Shown: positions 1-7,639, counted from the first letter of the stretch. The stretch is 64,000 bases of DNA from an uncultured Eubacteriales bacterium (GCA_900544985.1 UQXK01000004.1:1-64000), one strand, 5' to 3'. Numbers and translations are program-made. Notes: a model not told the origin generated them from the letters alone.

Positions 1-145
1 AAAGGACTTTTCGTGAAAAGTCCTTTGGAATCTCAAAAGCTTTCGCCAAAATAAATTGGTGTGGCCGGCACGAAAGTTTTGAGGATTTTCAAGGAACTTT
101 TTCAAAAGTTCCTTGAAGCAAGGTTTGGAACGCAGTTCCAACTTT
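1..145. repeat. Intergenic repeat, copy A
   Basis: No gene is visible in bases 1-366. This block contains a self-complementary segment (AAAGGACTTTTCgtgAAAAGTCCTTT) and then phrases that recur at 4968-5140: CAAAAGCTT, CCAAAATAAA, GAAAGTTTTGAGGATTTT, and GCAAGGTTTGGAACG followed by CAGTTCCAAC. Copy A probably begins before the window. It looks like a non-coding dispersed repeat of the host genome. Its function is unknown. Confidence 0.7.
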
Positions 146-156
146 TCACGCAAAAA

Positions 157-186
157 TTAAAAAACGCGGCATTGCCGCGTTTTTTC
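157..186. terminator. Terminator-like hairpin between repeat copies A and B
   Basis: An ACGCGGCA stem pairs with TGCCGCGT around a two-base loop and runs into a T tract, so it can act as an intrinsic terminator. A near-identical hairpin with an ACGGCATTGCCGT core sits just before repeat copy C at 4927-4953. This suggests the hairpin travels with the repeat. No gene that it would terminate is inside the window. Confidence 0.6.
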
Positions 187-202
187 GTGTGTATTTAATG
201 TT

Positions 203-340
203 GGGGCGTCGCCCCAAACCCCGACCAAAGAAACTTTTCGGGAAAAGTTTCTTGGAACTTCAAAAGCTTTTGCCAAAATAAATTGATGTGTTCGGTGGGA
301 AGTTCTTTGGCACACCTTTCTTTCAAGAAAGGTGTGGAAA
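203..340. repeat. Intergenic repeat, copy B (diverged and shortened)
   Basis: It begins TTGGGGCGTCGCCCCAAACCC like copy C at 4968. It continues with the AAGAAACTTTTC / GAAAAGTTTCTT inverted repeat, CAAAAGCTTTTGCC and AAAATAAATTGATGTG, then departs from copies A and C. Its last part has a different inverted repeat, CACACCTTTCTTtcAAGAAAGGTGTG. Non-coding, function unknown. Confidence 0.65.
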
Positions 341-366
341 ATAGTGATTTTCTGCCTATAAAGGGC

Positions 367-395
367 TTGACTTAATTTTTAGACTTGTGTATAAT
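367..395 (+). promoter_or_regulatory. Sigma-A promoter of the blaI-like gene
   Basis: The -35 TTGACT (367-372) and -10 TATAAT (390-395) are separated by 17 nt. This is nearly consensus and lies 35 nt before the GTG start at 431. BlaI-type repressors usually bind their own promoter, but I see no clear palindrome here. Confidence 0.8.
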
Positions 396-430
396 TTAAT
401 TGAATAATGTTCTTAATGCGGGAGGAAAAT

Positions 431-826
431 GTGAAAAAATTATCGGAAACCGAATTTGATATAATGAAAGTTATATGGGATAATCCTGCTCCCGTAACGA
501 CTACACTTATAATGCAGAAAATAGGAAATGAGCGATCATGGCAGGTTCCTGCGCTTATAACCATGCTCAATCGTCTTAACGATAAGGGGTTTATTTATTC
601 CGATAAAAACGGAAAAATGCGCAACTATTATCCGCTTGTAAAAAAGCAGGACTACCTTGAATTTATAACAAAAGAATTTATGGCGAGATACCATGATGAT
701 TCTTTTGTCGGATTCTTCGCTACATATTATGATTTGAGAATGGTCTCCGACGAAACGCTGATGGCGTTTGTTGAGTGGGTCAAAAAACGCCGTGCGGAAT
801 TCCGTCGTTATTATCCCGATAAATAA
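431..826 (+). CDS. BlaI/MecI/CopY-family transcriptional repressor
   Basis: A 131-residue winged-helix repressor of the penicillinase-repressor family. The N-terminal ETEFDIMKVIWDNP helix and the LITMLNRLNDKGFI recognition and wing region match BlaI/MecI. Family members bind DNA as dimers and are inactivated by cleavage through a BlaR1/MecR1 membrane peptidase. I choose GTG 431 because GGAGG (421-425) is 5 nt upstream; an ATG at 407 lies before that site. No BlaR1-like peptidase or beta-lactamase gene is adjacent, so the target and signal are unknown. The gene is monocistronic, with its own strong promoter at 367-395, and is convergent with the next gene. Confidence 0.85.
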   Translation: MKKLSETEFDIMKVIWDNPAPVTTTLIMQKIGNERSWQVPALITMLNRLNDKGFIYSDKNGKMRNYYPLVKKQDYLEFITKEFMARYHDDSFVGFFATYYDLRMVSDETLMAFVEWVKKRRAEFRRYYPDK

Positions 827-883
827 TTTTTTGAGAAAATTCGTGTTTTAGGCGTAATTGTGTTTTCTTTATCGAAAATATAA

Positions 884-1363
884 TTACGCGTCTGTTTTGT
901 CTTTTGCAAATCCGTGAATAAAGCCCGAAGCGTCGGCGGAGCATACGTCTCCGCCGATTATTTTATTGCGGTAGACGAGAAGATTTATATATACCACGCC
1001 TTCGTAGTTTTCATAATTTGTTATACTGTATGTATATCTTACTACTTCTTTACCTTTGTATTTTGCAAGATTTAGTCCCTGTTCTTTTTGTATGTCGTTG
1101 TATCCTGTATATACCGTGTCAAATTCCGAGGGGATCGTCACCTCTACCTCCTCTATCGGCGTTTGATTTACATTCCAGCCGAACTGAGAAATGAAATCCA
1201 GTCTGTCGCTGTTGGAATAGACTTTTTCATATTTTATACCGCTTGAAACTGCGGCGCTGTCGTAAGAAGGCACAAAAATCACAAGTGCGGCAACAACAAG
1301 AACAGAGAGAAGGGTGATACATATAAATTTTATTGTGTTTGAACGGCAAGTTGCAATAAACAT
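884..1363 (-). CDS. DUF4830 domain membrane-anchored protein
   Basis: A 159-residue protein with one N-terminal hydrophobic segment (about residues 12-32) and an extracytoplasmic domain. The C-terminal pattern YNDIQKEQGLNLAKYKGK, then NLLVYRNKIIGGDV and a final HGF, is characteristic of DUF4830, a clostridial family of unknown function. The start is ATG 1363, 7 nt downstream of GGAGGT (on the minus strand, 1371-1376); an upstream ATG at 1390 has no comparable site. It follows the DUF1836 gene on the same strand, but a strong terminator (1480-1509) separates them. Function unknown. Confidence 0.8.
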   Translation of the reverse strand: MFIATCRSNTIKFICITLLSVLVVAALVIFVPSYDSAAVSSGIKYEKVYSNSDRLDFISQFGWNVNQTPIEEVEVTIPSEFDTVYTGYNDIQKEQGLNLAKYKGKEVVRYTYSITNYENYEGVVYINLLVYRNKIIGGDVCSADASGFIHGFAKDKTDA

Positions 1364-1479
1364 AAAATAAACCTCCAAGAGAATTGTCATGGTAATATTT
1401 ATTTATGTTTTGCTCTTTTTATTACTTTTTCGAAAAATTTTTGATGCTTTTCAAGGAGTTTTTTATAAATGCATTATAA

Positions 1480-1509
1480 AAAACCGGCAGAGAATATCTG
1501 CCGGTTTTT
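1480..1509 (-). terminator. Intrinsic terminator after the DUF1836 gene
   Basis: An AACCGGCAGA stem pairs with the matching arm TCTGCCGGTT, flanked by A/T runs. It begins 5 nt after the minus-strand stop codon at 1515-1517. Confidence 0.85.
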
Positions 1510-1514
1510 GCTTT

Positions 1515-2186
1515 TTATTGTTCTGTTTCTTCGGGGACTGCGTCGGGCTTGTTTTTCTGTTTGTCTTTTGCCTTTTCCTCCGCTTTTGCCGGAGTTTTTT
1601 CTCTGGCTTTTTCTTTTGGCTTTTCCTCGTTCTTTACGATCTCTTCTGTTGTTTTTTCTATTTTCCTTATTTCGGCATACGCGTGTTCGGCTATTACTTT
1701 TTCGGCTCCCGCTTTTACTGCGTTTTCTATCGCTATTGCGCAGAGCATTTCCTCCGTTTTTTCCGTGCTTTCCATCGCGAGCTCTGAGGAACGCGCGCGG
1801 GAGGCGATATTTTTTTCAAACATCGAGGAAAATTTATCGAGCATTTGTGCCGTTCCGAAAAGGGCTTCGTTCCGTGTCATTATGTCCGCGATTGCGGAGA
1901 TTTCCATTATCGGCTTCATTATGCAGATTATTATTAACTTTGCAAGGTGCTCTCTGCTGTATTTTTTCTTTACAGGGGGAGGAATTATTCTGTTTTTTAC
2001 GTAATTGTTTATCATGGACGGGGTAAGTATTGGAGTATCTTCTACTGAAAGGGAACTTAAAAGTTTGTCCGTTACGGATATCACCTGGTCCATATAGAGA
2101 TCTATTTCCGGAAGATCGTCCCAGCGCGGCATATTAAAATCTTTGAAGCTCTTTATTTTTGAAAGAAAGTTTTTTTCTTTTTCCAT
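1515..2186 (-). CDS. DUF1836 domain protein (MerR-like putative DNA-binding protein)
   Basis: A 223-residue protein. The first half (MPRWDDLPEIDLYMDQVI, LTPSMINNYVKNRIIPPP and KKYSREHLAKLI) matches DUF1836, which has a MerR-like helix-turn-helix arrangement. The last 60 residues are a Lys/Glu/Ala-rich low-complexity tail with no predicted fold. The start ATG at 2186 has GAAAGGAGAAC upstream. A -10-like TATAAT (minus strand, 2254-2259) lies about 70 nt upstream with no clear -35. It may be a transcriptional regulator or nucleoid-associated protein; that role is inferred, not demonstrated. Confidence 0.85.
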   Translation of the reverse strand: MEKEKNFLSKIKSFKDFNMPRWDDLPEIDLYMDQVISVTDKLLSSLSVEDTPILTPSMINNYVKNRIIPPPVKKKYSREHLAKLIIICIMKPIMEISAIADIMTRNEALFGTAQMLDKFSSMFEKNIASRARSSELAMESTEKTEEMLCAIAIENAVKAGAEKVIAEHAYAEIRKIEKTTEEIVKNEEKPKEKAREKTPAKAEEKAKDKQKNKPDAVPEETEQ

Positions 2187-2316
2187 AAAATGTTCTCCTT
2201 TCGGGTAAAATATATAAAACCGTATTTATTTTTGCCGTAATTCGCTTCTTTTCATTATATTAACATATTTTTTAAAATAAAGCAATAAAAATTATATATT
2301 CTTTTTTTAAAAATGC

Positions 2317-2345
2317 TTGACATAATTTATAATATAGAATATAAT
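2317..2345 (+). promoter_or_regulatory. Consensus sigma-A promoter of the SGNH hydrolase gene, with hairpin near +1
   Basis: TTGACA (2317-2322) and TATAAT (2340-2345) are 17 nt apart, a perfect consensus. A short dyad, TGGTTT tgg AAACCA (2345-2359), covers the predicted start of transcription. It could be an operator or a 5' stem-loop. Confidence 0.85.
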
Positions 2346-2409
2346 GGTTTTGGAAACCAGATAAAATGATTTTAAATCTACGAAAAGTCAAACCGAAAGG
2401 AGATATGAT

Positions 2410-3189
2410 ATGGATAATATGCTTATAGGAGCGAGACACGGGCGATTAAATATCGATTTTGAAAAAATAAAGAGAAAATTGCTTGCCCTCGACAAAGCGG
2501 ATAAATCCAATGTTATCGCTTTCGGAGATTCTGTTATGAAGGGCGTTTTGCTCGATGAAAACACGGGGCGGTACGTTACGCATAAGGGACGTTTTGACGC
2601 GATAGAAGAGAGATTTCATATCGCGATAGAAAACAATGCGAGGTTCGGCTTTACGGTGGAGCGCGGATTCGAACAGATAAAAAAGACGATAAGGGAAGAA
2701 AATCACCCCGATATAGTTCTTCTCGAATACGGCGGAAACGATTGCAATTTCGATTGGAAAGATGTTTCCGAACATCCCGATAAAGAGCATTTTCCCGTTA
2801 TTTCTCCCGAAAAGTTTGAAAAAACGTATAATGAGCTACTCGATTATGTTATATCGTGCGGCAGCGTGCCGGTAATAATTCTGCCTCCGCCGATAGATTC
2901 GGAAAAATTTCTTTCCTGGGTCTGCCGAAACGGACTTTCGCGCGAGAATATAGTGTCTTGGCTCGGAGAGCCTTCGCTTATATACCGTTGGCAGGAGCAT
3001 TATTCGAGAATATGCGAACGCATTGCAAGGCAAAGAGAGCTTGCGATCATAGATTTACGCACGGCGTTTATAATAAGCCATGAATATTCCTCTCTTATTT
3101 GTGCTGACGGAATACATCCGACGGAAAAAGGTCACAAAATAATAGATAACGAGCTTTACAGATTCGCCGACGGTTTTGCAAAAGCATAA
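2410..3189 (+). CDS. SGNH/GDSL-family hydrolase
   Basis: A 259-residue cytoplasmic-looking hydrolase with no signal peptide. The catalytic blocks are visible: GDS at residues 39-41 (nucleophile Ser41), GGND at 108-111 (oxyanion Asn), and DGIHP with Asp233 and His236. SGNH enzymes deacylate lipids, acetylated sugars or peptidoglycan; the substrate here cannot be read from the sequence. ATG 2410 follows GAAAGGAG at good spacing. The gene is monocistronic, between a consensus promoter (2317-2345) and a terminator (3192-3228). Confidence 0.85.
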   Translation: MDNMLIGARHGRLNIDFEKIKRKLLALDKADKSNVIAFGDSVMKGVLLDENTGRYVTHKGRFDAIEERFHIAIENNARFGFTVERGFEQIKKTIREENHPDIVLLEYGGNDCNFDWKDVSEHPDKEHFPVISPEKFEKTYNELLDYVISCGSVPVIILPPPIDSEKFLSWVCRNGLSRENIVSWLGEPSLIYRWQEHYSRICERIARQRELAIIDLRTAFIISHEYSSLICADGIHPTEKGHKIIDNELYRFADGFAKA

Positions 3190-3191
3190 AT

Positions 3192-3228
3192 AAAGGCGCA
3201 AAGCCATAGACTTTGCGCCTTTGTTTTT
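3192..3228. terminator. Bidirectional terminator
   Basis: The AAAGGCGCAAAG stem pairs with CTTTGCGCCTTT and has T-rich flanks on both strands. It lies between the convergent SGNH hydrolase (stop at 3189) and lipoprotein (stop at 3233) genes and can serve both. Confidence 0.85.
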
Positions 3229-3232
3229 TATG

Positions 3233-3745
3233 TTATTCGGATATCCTTTTAAACGATATGATGTTTACAGTTGTGCTGTCATTCAAAGCTTTTATAGGGA
3301 GACGGGAATTTTTGTCTATGTAAAGACATACTCCGTCGTTACGGCATACATAAAGCTCCACACCGCTTATGTTTTCTTCGGAGATTTTCCATATGCCCGA
3401 TACCGGAACAGAAAAAATGTCAACGACAGGGAGCACGGAGATAAATTTCAAAGAATTTTCCGTAAAGGGAATTTCGGTTCCGTGGACGGAAAGACTCAAT
3501 GTGCCGTCGGAGCTTTTAAATACGAAAGGGGATAGCTCGGAAGGCTCCGTAAAACGAAGATACAGCGTTCCGCCCGAATTTTCTATCTCTGCGGAATATT
3601 TTTCTTTTCCTTGCTCTATAATAATTTCGGCTGAAAAGTTATTTCTTTGATATTCCGTAAGATATTCCATATTTACCTCTTTTTTACATGATGAAAAAAG
3701 AAATATAAAGCATATTACCGTAAAAAGCGAAAATGCGCGTTTCAT
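3233..3745 (-). CDS. Putative lipoprotein of unknown function
   Basis: A 170-residue protein with a lipoprotein signal peptide: MKR, a hydrophobic stretch, and the lipobox LFSSC with Cys at about residue 20, followed by KK. The mature part is beta-rich with repeated strands (YSAEIENSGGTLYLRF and SDGTLSLSVHG), loosely like LolA/DUF4292-type lipoproteins, but I do not recognise a family with confidence. ATG 3745 is preceded by GGAGGG. Divergent from the nucleotidyltransferase gene across a region holding a 20-bp palindrome (3778-3797). Confidence 0.75.
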   Translation of the reverse strand: MKRAFSLFTVICFIFLFSSCKKEVNMEYLTEYQRNNFSAEIIIEQGKEKYSAEIENSGGTLYLRFTEPSELSPFVFKSSDGTLSLSVHGTEIPFTENSLKFISVLPVVDIFSVPVSGIWKISEENISGVELYVCRNDGVCLYIDKNSRLPIKALNDSTTVNIISFKRISE

Positions 3746-3777
3746 TTGTATTCCCTCCGAGTCGGATTTATAGTTTA

Positions 3778-3797
3778 TTTATATTCATGAATATAAA
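3778..3797. promoter_or_regulatory. 20-bp perfect palindrome between divergent genes
   Basis: TTTATATTCA is followed by its exact complement TGAATATAAA with no spacer. It lies 33 nt upstream of the lipoprotein start and about 45 nt before a possible promoter for the nucleotidyltransferase gene. The position suits an operator. No matching repressor gene is adjacent. Confidence 0.45.
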
Positions 3798-3841
3798 AAG
3801 TATGAAAAAGATTTACGGAAGCGGGCGTTTGAAAACAAGGG

Positions 3842-3870
3842 TTGTATTTTTCTGCTTTATATGGTAAACT
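3842..3870 (+). promoter_or_regulatory. Possible sigma-A promoter of the nucleotidyltransferase gene
   Basis: TTGTAT (3842-3847) and TAAACT (3865-3870) are 17 nt apart, with a TGG just before the -10. Matches are moderate. The predicted leader is about 135 nt, AT-rich and without an obvious structure. Confidence 0.4.
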
Positions 3871-4012
3871 AAATAAGCGAAAACAGATTATAGGGGGAAA
3901 AATAAATAATTTAAATATATATTTCGTATTACTTTGCTTTGGATTATAGAGTACATAAAATATAAATCTTTACAGAAGCGAATTTTTAAATTTATTCAAG
4001 GAGAAAGTTATT

Positions 4013-4921
4013 ATGACGCTTGTTATTATGGCAGCCGGCATGGGCAGCCGCTTTGGCGGACTGAAACAGCTTACGCCCCTTACCGATGACGGGGAATTTA
4101 TTATAGATTTTACGGTTTATGACGCTGTAAAAGCCGGATTTGACAAAGTTATCTTTATAATAAAAGAAGAAAACCTCGAACTTTTCGAGCAGACCATAGG
4201 GAGCAGAGTCAGAAAGAGCGGTATAGAAGTATCTTACGCTTTTCAGAAGCAGGAGCTTACGGAATACAGCGGATACAATATTCCCGCGTCACGCATAAAA
4301 CCGTGGGGAACGACTCATGCCATACTTTCGCTTGGAAAGATGGATGAGAATTTCGGCATTCTCAATGCGGATGATTTTTACGGATATGACACCCTTAAAA
4401 AACTGCGCGATTTTCTCTCTGAAACGAAAGATACCGATATAGCTCATTTTTGTATGATCGGTTACAGACTTCACAATACGCTGAGCGAAAACGGAACGGT
4501 TTCCCGCGGAATATGCCGCGTAGGAAATAACGGTATGCTTGATTTTATAGAGGAGAACAAAAAAATAGAGAAGCTTTCCGACGGAAGAGTCATAAACACT
4601 TACGAAGACGGAAGAATTTCTGAAATTGCACCGGACTGTGTGGTTTCGATGAACTGCTTCGGATTTACTCCGTCGGTGATGGAGCTTCTTCGCCCCTGTT
4701 TTGAAGAATTTCTTGAAGAAAACAAGAACGATCTTTCAAAATGCGAACTTCTTATTCCCAACACCATAAAGACACTTATAGACAGAAATAAATGCGATGT
4801 TAAGGTCATACCTACGAATTCCGTTTGGAAGGGTGTGACGTACATGGCGGACGCCGAACCTTTCCGCGAATTTATACGTGAGATAAAGGCAAATGGGGAG
4901 TATCCGAAAAATCTGTGGTAA
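4013..4921 (+). CDS. Sugar-phosphate nucleotidyltransferase-like protein
   Basis: A 302-residue protein with a nucleotidyltransferase GT-A fold. The N terminus reads MTLVIMAAGMGSRFGGLKQL, the glycine-rich NTP-binding loop, and NADDFYGYD supplies the metal-binding Asp pair around residue 120. Homologues in Clostridia are annotated generically as nucleotidyltransferases that activate a phosphosugar or a phospho-alcohol. Because GFG-type residues near the end and a VWKGVTYMADAE block are retained, it is probably active. The start has an AAGGAGAAAG ribosome-binding site. It has its own terminator and no pathway neighbour, so the substrate is unknown. Confidence 0.8.
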   Translation: MTLVIMAAGMGSRFGGLKQLTPLTDDGEFIIDFTVYDAVKAGFDKVIFIIKEENLELFEQTIGSRVRKSGIEVSYAFQKQELTEYSGYNIPASRIKPWGTTHAILSLGKMDENFGILNADDFYGYDTLKKLRDFLSETKDTDIAHFCMIGYRLHNTLSENGTVSRGICRVGNNGMLDFIEENKKIEKLSDGRVINTYEDGRISEIAPDCVVSMNCFGFTPSVMELLRPCFEEFLEENKNDLSKCELLIPNTIKTLIDRNKCDVKVIPTNSVWKGVTYMADAEPFREFIREIKANGEYPKNLW

Positions 4922-4925
4922 AAAA

Positions 4926-4955
4926 TAAAAGCACGGCATTGCCGTGCTTTTTTGT
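4926..4955 (+). terminator. Terminator after the nucleotidyltransferase gene
   Basis: AAAGCACGGCA pairs with TGCCGTGCTTT, followed by T6. It sits 5 nt after the stop codon and immediately before repeat copy C, the same arrangement as the hairpin at 157-186 before copy B. Confidence 0.85.
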
Positions 4956-4967
4956 GTGTATTATCAG

Positions 4968-5140
4968 TTGGGGCGTCTGCCCCAAACCCGGACACAAAGG
5001 ACTTTTCGAGAAAAGTCCTTTGGAAACTCAAAAGCTTCACCAAAATAAAGTGCTGTTTTTTGAGCGAAAGTTTTGAGGATTTTTAAGGGGCTTTTTCAAA
5101 AGACCCTTAAAGCAAGGTTTGGAACGGCAGTTCCAACACA
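4968..5140. repeat. Intergenic repeat, copy C (most complete)
   Basis: The copy starts TTGGGGCGTCTGCCCCAAACCC. It continues with the AAAGGACTTTTCgagAAAAGTCCTTT inverted repeat, CAAAAGCTTCACC, AAAATAAA, GCGAAAGTTTTGAGGATTTTT and AAGGGGCTTTTTCAAAAGACCCTT, and ends GCAAGGTTTGGAACG-GCAGTTCCAAC. It therefore carries several nested inverted repeats. Copies A and B in the first 340 bases share these parts. It has no reading frame of note. It lies between two terminators, outside any transcription unit I can define. Confidence 0.8.
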
Positions 5141-5154
5141 TTATTACGACAAAA

Positions 5155-5183
5155 CAAAAACGCCCCAAGAGGGCGTTTTTGTA
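5155..5183 (-). terminator. Terminator of the ylxM-ffh-rpsP-khpA operon
   Basis: On the minus strand AAAACGCCC pairs with GGGCGTTTT, followed by a T-rich run. It begins just after the khpA stop codon, so the operon ends here without rimM, trmD or rplS. Confidence 0.85.
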
Positions 5184-5441
5184 TTATTCAGCGTCTTCGA
5201 TTTCGTCTTTTATATCGATAGTGATCTTTTTGCCGCAATTTCCGGCGGCTGTTTTCATTATCTGACGAATAGCGCGAGCTATTTTTCCGCGCTTGCCGAT
5301 TATTTTACCCATATCGGAAGGAGAAACCGAAAGATCGAGTTTGACATGATTGCCGTCGTCTTTTTCAACGATGACAATATCTTCCGGTTTGTCAACTATC
5401 GCACTTACGATATTCGCAAGAGTATCTTTTAAATTTGTCAT
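5184..5441 (-). CDS. khpA: KhpA, KH-domain RNA-binding protein
   Basis: An 85-residue single KH domain of the YlqC/KhpA family. The GXXG loop is in KIIGKRGKIARAIR (about residues 46-59). In Firmicutes KhpA pairs with KhpB (Jag) and affects cell elongation and RNA metabolism. It follows rpsP by 20 nt, the usual order ylxM-ffh-rpsP-khpA. The acidic C terminus (DIKDEIEDAE) is typical. The operon then ends at a terminator rather than continuing to rimM-trmD-rplS. Confidence 0.92.
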   Translation of the reverse strand: MTNLKDTLANIVSAIVDKPEDIVIVEKDDGNHVKLDLSVSPSDMGKIIGKRGKIARAIRQIMKTAAGNCGKKITIDIKDEIEDAE

Positions 5442-5461
5442 TCTTGCTTTTACCCCGAAAA

Positions 5462-5707
5462 TTATTCGGTTACGCCGGCCTTTTTAAGAAGCGCTTTTAC
5501 CGTATCAGTGGGCTGAGCTCCGTTTTTGAGCCAAGTTTTTGCTTTTTCAGCGTCGATAGCAAGTTCGATGGGATTTGTAAGGGGATTGTAATGTCCGAGC
5601 TCTTCTATAAATCTACCGTTGCGAGGGAAACGTGAATCCGCAACAACGATACGATAGAAAGGAGCTTTTTTAGAACCTAATCTTGTGAGTCTGATTTTAA
5701 CTGCCAT
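5462..5707 (-). CDS. rpsP: 30S ribosomal protein S16
   Basis: An 81-residue S16 with the canonical opening MAVKIRLTRLGSKKAPFYRIVVADSR and the internal GRFIEELGHYNP block. The start at 5707 is set by a GGAGGA site (minus strand) 6 nt upstream; the longer frame to 5758 adds an AT-rich leader unlike any S16. S16 is a 5'-domain protein of the 30S subunit needed for its assembly. Second last gene of the ffh operon, 81 nt after ffh. Confidence 0.97.
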   Translation of the reverse strand: MAVKIRLTRLGSKKAPFYRIVVADSRFPRNGRFIEELGHYNPLTNPIELAIDAEKAKTWLKNGAQPTDTVKALLKKAGVTE

Positions 5708-5788
5708 TTTTATTCCTCCGAAAAAATATATATGTTTTTTTAATTTATAAATTTTCAATAACTTTGGTCATTGAATAATTATACTTTT

Positions 5789-7120
5789 TTAACCCATAAA
5801 GGGCATTTTGCCGAATTTCCCGAAACGTTTTCCGTTCGACATCTGTTTCATAAGCTTGTTTGTTTGTTCAAACTGCTTTAAGAGCCTGTTTACTTCTTCG
5901 ACTGTTGTGCCTGCGCCTGTTGCTATGCGCTTTTTGCGGGAAGAGTTGATTATTTCCGGTTTTTCTCTTTCCTGGGGTGTCATCGACAGTATTATTGCCT
6001 GCATACGGTCGATAGCGCGTTCGTCTATTTTTGCGTCTTTGACGGCTGACGGTTTCATTCCGGGGATCATGCCCATCAAAGATTCAAGCGACCCCATGTT
6101 TTTCAGCTGTGCGAACTGGTCGAGATAATCTGTAAGGGTGAACTTCGATTTGCGGAGCTTTTCTTCGAGTTCCGCCGCTTTTTTTTCATCAAAAGTTTGC
6201 TGAGCTTTTTCGATAAGGGAGAGCATATCGCCCATTCCGAGGATTCTCGATGCCATTCTGTCGGGATAGAACGGCTCGATGGCGTCGAGTTTTTCGCCTG
6301 TACCGATATATTTTATCGGCTTTCCCGTGATATATTTAACGGAAAGCGCCGCGCCGCCCCTTGTATCGCCGTCCATTTTCGTCATTACAACACCTGTTAT
6401 GTCGAGCATGGAATTGAATGTTTCGGCGACGTTTACGGCATCCTGTCCCGTCATTGCATCGACGACGAGGAGTATTTCCGACGGAGAGAGCGTGTCCTTT
6501 ATATCAACGAGCTCTTTCATCATATCTTCATCTACATGAAGTCTGCCTGCCGTATCTATAAAGAGCATATCGCAACCCTGTCTTTGGCATTCTTTGAGTG
6601 CGTGCTCTGCGATCTTTACCGCATTTTTGTTGTTTTCTTCCGCATAAACCGGAACGCCGACAGCCTCACCTACGACCTGCAACTGCTTTATTGCGGCAGG
6701 ACGGTATATATCGCACGCGGCGAGCATTGGGTGCTTTCCGTCTTTTTTGAAAAGGGAAGCGAGCTTTGCCGTGTGAGTTGTCTTTCCCGCACCTTGAAGA
6801 CCGACCATCATTATTATCGTGGGAGGCTTCGGAGCGATCTGTATTTTGGAGACTGTGCTGCCCATGAGAGCTGTGAGCTCTTCATTTACTATTTTTATGA
6901 CTTGCTGTGCCGGGACGAGAGATTCGAGGACCTCTGTTCCCACTGCGCGCTCTGTGACTGTATTTATAAAGCTGCGGACTACTTTGAAATTTACGTCCGC
7001 TTCGAGAAGGGCGAGCTTTACTGCGCGCATACCCTCACGTACGTCTTTTTCCGTGAGCTTTCCTTTATTTCTGAATTTCTTGAAAGCTTCGGAGAGTTTT
7101 TCTTGAAGATTTTGAAACAT
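5789..7120 (-). CDS. ffh: Signal recognition particle protein Ffh (SRP54)
   Basis: A 443-residue SRP GTPase. The N domain (residues 1-90) is followed by the G domain with GLQGAGKTT (P-loop near 108), DTAGRLH, TKMDGDTRGG and a GTGEK motif. The Met-rich M domain at the C terminus (SLMGMIPGM and LMKQMSNGKRFGKFGKMPFMG) binds 4.5S RNA and signal sequences. It delivers nascent membrane proteins to FtsY and SecYEG. It follows ylxM by 9 nt and precedes rpsP. Length and motifs are normal. Confidence 0.98.
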   Translation of the reverse strand: MFQNLQEKLSEAFKKFRNKGKLTEKDVREGMRAVKLALLEADVNFKVVRSFINTVTERAVGTEVLESLVPAQQVIKIVNEELTALMGSTVSKIQIAPKPPTIIMMVGLQGAGKTTHTAKLASLFKKDGKHPMLAACDIYRPAAIKQLQVVGEAVGVPVYAEENNKNAVKIAEHALKECQRQGCDMLFIDTAGRLHVDEDMMKELVDIKDTLSPSEILLVVDAMTGQDAVNVAETFNSMLDITGVVMTKMDGDTRGGAALSVKYITGKPIKYIGTGEKLDAIEPFYPDRMASRILGMGDMLSLIEKAQQTFDEKKAAELEEKLRKSKFTLTDYLDQFAQLKNMGSLESLMGMIPGMKPSAVKDAKIDERAIDRMQAIILSMTPQEREKPEIINSSRKKRIATGAGTTVEEVNRLLKQFEQTNKLMKQMSNGKRFGKFGKMPFMG

Positions 7121-7129
7121 TTTACTCCT

Positions 7130-7468
7130 TTATTGCGTTTCCCGCCACGACAGAGCGGCAAGAATACGATCAAATTCGGTGCTTTCATCAATGTGTTTGT
7201 TTTTTAACTTTTCCACAATTTCGGAAGCCTCTGACAGGTTTTCAAAAAGCTTTGAAAGCTTTAATTTCTCTTCAAAAGAGAAGAGCGCTTCCTCTGCGTG
7301 TTTTATTGTATATCTGACGCCCTGTCTCGATATTCCGGTGTTTTCCGCTATTTCCGCAAGCGAAAGATCTTCGTTGTAGTATAAATCGAACATATTGCGC
7401 TGTTCATCGGAAAGAAGCGCGCCGTATATATCGAATAAAACGACTATGCGCAGATTCTTTTCAAACAT
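7130..7468 (-). CDS. ylxM: YlxM, putative helix-turn-helix regulator of the SRP operon
   Basis: A 112-residue sigma-70 region-4-like helix-turn-helix protein. The core LLSDEQRNMFDLYYNEDLSLAEIAENTGISRQGVRYTI contains the recognition helix. The start ATG 7468 has GTGAGGT at good spacing on the minus strand; the extra N-terminal residues of the longer frame lie in the promoter region. YlxM is nearly always upstream of ffh in Firmicutes and is thought to bind DNA or the SRP complex. It is the first gene of the operon driven from 7510-7538. Confidence 0.93.
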   Translation of the reverse strand: MFEKNLRIVVLFDIYGALLSDEQRNMFDLYYNEDLSLAEIAENTGISRQGVRYTIKHAEEALFSFEEKLKLSKLFENLSEASEIVEKLKNKHIDESTEFDRILAALSWRETQ

Positions 7469-7509
7469 TTTATACCTCACAATATGCTGTAAAGCAAAAT
7501 ACTTTACAC

Positions 7510-7538
7510 AGTATATCATCGGGATGATATTTTGTCAA
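7510..7538 (-). promoter_or_regulatory. Promoter of the ylxM-ffh-rpsP-khpA operon
   Basis: On the minus strand TTGACA (7533-7538) and TATACT (7510-7515) are 17 nt apart, about 40 nt before the ylxM start. A near-consensus housekeeping promoter. Confidence 0.85.
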
Positions 7539-7610
7539 TGCTTTTCGAAGATTTTTTTGAATATGAGCGTATTTTCATGCTTTTTTGTGTTTGTTTTTGT
7601 ATTAAACATA

Positions 7611-7639
7611 TTGTCTTGAAGAGAAAAACGTGATATCAT
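7611..7639 (+). promoter_or_regulatory. Promoter of the SGNH esterase gene
   Basis: TTGTCT (7611-7616) and TATCAT (7634-7639) are 17 nt apart, with TGA before the -10. It lies 63 nt upstream of the start at 7702. Confidence 0.6.

Noticed and set aside
1389..2026. Phe/Leu/Arg-rich plus-strand frames
   Set aside because: Antisense to the low-complexity Lys/Glu tail of the DUF1836 protein.
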